Shown: positions 43,488-45,962 of the stretch, one piece after another | How the letters are laid out: the number at the start of each line of letters is the position of its first letter | Position numbering within the stretch: the stretch's first letter is position 1 | Assembly: GCA_042095055.1 (NCBI GenBank) | Contig: JBELBZ010000019.1 | Location: 1-45,962 of the forward strand | Direction: 5' to 3' | From: UBA8752 sp042095055 | GTDB taxonomy: Bacteria > Bacteroidota > Bacteroidia > Flavobacteriales_D > Sanyastnellaceae | Length of the DNA: 45,962 nucleotides | Notes under the pieces: model-generated | What the model was told of the DNA's origin: nothing | Databases searched by the model: none | The model's input: only the letters and a program-made list of their open reading frames with translations | Program-made: the position numbers and the translations under genes

Positions 43488-44294
43488 CTAAGACTTTTGG
43501 GCGTCCCAAGAGGCCCGCATTTCGAGACAAGCCTGTGCCGTCCAGTCGTGAATCCGCTGGCGCAATTCCACAGGGTCATCTCCGTATTGCACTTCACCAA
43601 ACCTCACGGCGACATCGATGTTCCGGTGGCCGAAGCTGCGGAAGGCGTGGTCCAAGAAAGTGGAGCTTCCAATCCAAGCGACGTCCTTGTCGCGGTACTC
43701 CATAGCGATGGGCGTGATGGGGAAGCCGCCGTCTGCGCACATCTTGAACATGCCCATCTTGTAATCCAGGATTTCGGGACCATCGTGGGTGGTGCCTTCC
43801 GGGAAAATGATCACAGACAGCGCATCTTGGATGCGGCGGAGGACTTCTCGACGGGTTTGTTTGCGGCTGTCCGCGCTTTCCCGTTTGACCCAAATGGTCC
43901 GCATCGCCGAACCTCCCCATCCGATGATGGGCCAGTGGCGTACCTCTGCCTTGGCCACAAATACCAATGGATGGGGTGAGGGTACCATGACAGCATCAAT
44001 GTAGGAACGGTGATTGGAGACAATCACTGAGGCGTGGGTGGGCAATTTGCCCTCCACATAAACGCGGATGCCAGTAAACCTGTGTATGTTCCGACAGTAC
44101 CACATGTACGGCTTGTAGAGGTCGGCGTGTGTGGCCCCAACGATCTTGCGGCCGATGGCTCCGAAAACCCCTCCCAATGACAGCACGATGAATATCATCA
44201 ACCGAAAGAAGGCGCGCACAATTTTGAGCGGCCGTGGACCGTCCGAGGTTGGGTTGGGCAGTTCAGTGAGGAAATCGAAGGTTCTGAGGGCCAT
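43488..44294 (-). CDS. plsC: 1-acyl-sn-glycerol-3-phosphate acyltransferase (PlsC)
   Basis: 268 residues with a hydrophobic segment near residues 25-47 (IVRAFFRLMIFIVLSLGGVFG). The acyltransferase motifs NHRSYIDA (NHxxxxD) and FPEGTTHDG are present, with the VFVAKAEVRHWPIIGWG motif between. It transfers an acyl chain to lysophosphatidate in phospholipid synthesis at the inner membrane. The gene is convergent with the UnbV-domain gene (22 bp) and divergent from the nitroreductase. Confidence 0.92.
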   Translation of the reverse strand: MALRTFDFLTELPNPTSDGPRPLKIVRAFFRLMIFIVLSLGGVFGAIGRKIVGATHADLYKPYMWYCRNIHRFTGIRVYVEGKLPTHASVIVSNHRSYIDAVMVPSPHPLVFVAKAEVRHWPIIGWGGSAMRTIWVKRESADSRKQTRREVLRRIQDALSVIIFPEGTTHDGPEILDYKMGMFKMCADGGFPITPIAMEYRDKDVAWIGSSTFLDHAFRSFGHRNIDVAVRFGEVQYGDDPVELRQRIHDWTAQACLEMRASWDAQKS

Positions 44295-44330
44295 GTGTGA
44301 ACAAGGGAAGGGCCGAAATGTACTCCAATC

Positions 44331-44984
44331 ATGATGGAAGAAGCGAAGCGTGGCCCTTCATGGTCTGTTGAAGGGTTTGAGCAATTGGCAGCCGCGCGCC
44401 GAAGCGTGCGTCGGTTCAGCCATGTTCCAGTTCCTGAGCGGGTCATGCGCTCGGCACTCCGTTCCGCACATTTGGCCGCCAGTTCCAACAACTTGCAGCC
44501 GTGGGAATTCCATTGGGTCCGCCACAATTCACCCCACCGTGCCGCTGCGGTGGAAGCCTGTCTTTCTCAGCCCGCTGCCGCGACTTCGGCTGAGCTTGTC
44601 TTTTTCGTCGGTCGCCCCGACCTGTGCGCGGCCCGCGCCGCTGCGCTCCAAGCCCACTTCGAAGCGGAGGACAATGCCGGCACCGCAGCCTACTACCGCG
44701 ACAAGGTGGGACCCAACGTCGCGAAGATGGATCCTGTAAAGCGCACCGCGTGGGTCGATAAAAGCGTGGCCTTGGCCGCTGCCCAATTCATGCTCGCCAT
44801 CAAGGCGGCCGGCTATGACAGCTGCCCCATGGAGGGCCTCGACCCCGACAAGGTCCGCTCCCTCTTCGGCCTCCCGCAGGAAGCCACCATCACCATGGCC
44901 ATCTCGGTGGGAGAGGGCATCCCCGAAGGGCTCTACGGCCCTCGCCTGCGCTTCCCGATGGCCGACCACCTCTCCGAGCACTGA
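44331..44984 (+). CDS. Nitroreductase-family flavoprotein
   Basis: 217 residues. The N-terminus has RRSVRRFSHVPVPERVMRSAL and AAPSSNNLQPWEFHWV-like sequence (visible as HLAASSNNLQPWEFHW), the FMN-binding region of the nitroreductase fold; the centre contains WVDKSVALAAAQFMLAIKAAGYDSCPMEGLDPDKVRSL and ends AISVGEGIPEGLYGPRLRFP. It uses FMN and NAD(P)H to reduce nitro or quinone compounds. G+C rises near the end. Its neighbours give no further clue. Confidence 0.9.
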   Translation: MMEEAKRGPSWSVEGFEQLAAARRSVRRFSHVPVPERVMRSALRSAHLAASSNNLQPWEFHWVRHNSPHRAAAVEACLSQPAAATSAELVFFVGRPDLCAARAAALQAHFEAEDNAGTAAYYRDKVGPNVAKMDPVKRTAWVDKSVALAAAQFMLAIKAAGYDSCPMEGLDPDKVRSLFGLPQEATITMAISVGEGIPEGLYGPRLRFPMADHLSEH

Positions 44985-45087
44985 GCCGTCCCCTTGGCCA
45001 CATCAGCTCTTGCCCAAAAAGAAAGCCAGGAGAACTTCTGATTTTGCCCTGTGCAACCAACTGTAATCAACGGGTGTTTCTTCTGCG

Positions 45088-45962
45088 ATGGCGCCTTACA
45101 ATCTACTCCCTGCGGCCTTTTTTGGTCTTCTTCTTCTGATCACCGGTTGTGACACCACCGACAGTGGTGTGTATTTAGGTTGCACCGATTATGCGGCGCT
45201 TAACTACGACCCCGAGGCCAATGAAGATGACGGAAGTTGTGAGTACGAAGTCATCGAGGTGGTGCCGGGTTGCACAGATTCAGGCGCTTTGAATTTCGAT
45301 GCGGAGGCCAACGAAGACGACGGCTCGTGCGCTTACAATGGATGTCAGGATGGCACCGAATCTGTGCTTTGGGATGCCCACGACTATGGTGTGGTGCAGA
45401 TTGGTGGCCAATGTTGGTTCTCAGAGAACCTGCGGTCTGCCCATTACAGCAATGGGGACGACATCGCCAATCTGCAAGCGTCCGAAGACTGGTCCAGTGC
45501 AGAGGCAGGGGGGTACTGTGTTTTGCACGATCAAGACGCCTACTTCGAATCCTTTGGTTACCTGTACAATGGGCTTGCGGTCATCGACGAGCGCGGGGTT
45601 TGTCCATCGGGGTGGCACGTGTCCACAGATGCCGATTGGGGTGAGCTTGAGGTGCATTTGGGGATGCCGGAAAGCGAACTTTTAGAGGTGGGGAATCGGG
45701 GCGTGGAGGCCAACGTGGCGGGTCACCTCCGAGGATTTGCGCATTGGCAGAACGACCTCAATACCACAGATTCAGTGGGCTTTTCGGCCTTGCCAGGGGG
45801 GTACCGAGGCGACCCAACGGGGTTCATTGAGCCCGATTACTTGGGGGTGTGGTGGACGTCCGATGTGCAAGACGACATCTTCATTACGCGCAGGAATCAA
45901 GTGGAGGACAGCGGCATTGGCCGCATGTTGAGCACTCCAGGCAGTGGATACTCGCTGCGTTG
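45088..45962 (+). CDS. FISUMP-domain lipoprotein (3' end beyond window)
   Basis: Open from ATG 45088 to the right edge (291 codons). The signal segment ends in a lipobox (LLLLITGC). Two GCTD-x-A-x-N-DDGSC cysteine modules follow (GCTDYAALNYDPEANEDDGSC type, and GCTDSGALNFDAEANEDDGSC type), like those of the large T9SS protein at 3148-6180. The rest is a FISUMP domain: VVQIGGQCWFSENLRSA, YLYNGLAV, CPSGWHVSTDADWGELEVHLG, GFSALPGGYRGD, WWTSDV. FISUMP proteins are surface proteins of Bacteroidota and Fibrobacter; a ligand is unknown. Confidence 0.88.
   Translation, partial: MAPYNLLPAAFFGLLLLITGCDTTDSGVYLGCTDYAALNYDPEANEDDGSCEYEVIEVVPGCTDSGALNFDAEANEDDGSCAYNGCQDGTESVLWDAHDYGVVQIGGQCWFSENLRSAHYSNGDDIANLQASEDWSSAEAGGYCVLHDQDAYFESFGYLYNGLAVIDERGVCPSGWHVSTDADWGELEVHLGMPESELLEVGNRGVEANVAGHLRGFAHWQNDLNTTDSVGFSALPGGYRGDPTGFIEPDYLGVWWTSDVQDDIFITRRNQVEDSGIGRMLSTPGSGYSLR

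Noticed and set aside
1..45962. CRISPR arrays, insertion sequences, prophage genes or tRNA genes
   Set aside because: No regularly spaced repeats, transposase or integrase motifs, or tRNA cloverleaf with TTCGANNC arm could be recognised.

Overview
The window looks like a stretch of a marine Bacteroidota (Flavobacteriales-like) genome of moderately high G+C, scaffolded with two 100-N gaps (1830-1929 and 15493-15592). Supporting signs are type IX secretion (T9SS) C-terminal sorting domains on several exported proteins, GCTDP/DDGSC cysteine modules, DUF4920, DUF4625 and DUF5777 family proteins, Bacteroidota-type lipoproteins, GPH-type sugar symport and polysaccharide-degrading enzymes. No rRNA or tRNA gene was recognised.

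Layout: 1-2181 holds the start of a GH3 glucosidase lipoprotein (-), a DUF4920 lipoprotein, a haem-motif lipoprotein and a truncated purU remnant across the first gap. About 2240-2985 has no credible protein gene but is full of nested hairpins and is the best candidate for an undescribed large structured RNA. 2986-6180 is a large T9SS-exported modular protein with its terminator. 6388-10759 carries small housekeeping and hypothetical genes (GreA-like protein, cold-shock-domain protein, outer-membrane protein, fatty acid desaturase), then typA/bipA. 12736-16378 is a probable metal-uptake locus (His-rich protein, TonB-dependent receptor with a poly-G frameshift, DUF4625 lipoprotein). 16553-20831 is a glyA-cutC-GH20 run; 20956-25059 encodes two T9SS cargo proteins, one an M1-type metallopeptidase.

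The biological centrepiece is 25076-34717 (-), a tightly packed five-gene operon (gaps of 10, 22, 13 and 21 bp): a very large GH94-clade phosphorylase most like GH149 beta-1,3-glucan phosphorylases, a GH17 lipoprotein, a two-catalytic-domain GH30 fusion lipoprotein, a GPH/MelB-type symporter and a second GH17-like enzyme with no signal peptide. Together these read as a laminarin (beta-1,3/1,6-glucan) pathway in which exported enzymes debranch and cut the glucan, the symporter imports products, and cytoplasmic phosphorolysis yields glucose-1-phosphate. No SusC/SusD pair is present beside it.

Downstream (35063-45962) are a phenylalanine hydroxylase, a methyltransferase, a BNR-repeat lipoprotein and an SdpI-like protein whose start codons overlap head to head, a haem lipoprotein-YceI-DUF5777 operon, an exported endonuclease/phosphatase-fold protein, a hotdog thioesterase, an FG-GAP/UnbV/dockerin-like exported protein, a PlsC acyltransferase, a nitroreductase, and a partial FISUMP-domain lipoprotein running off the right edge.
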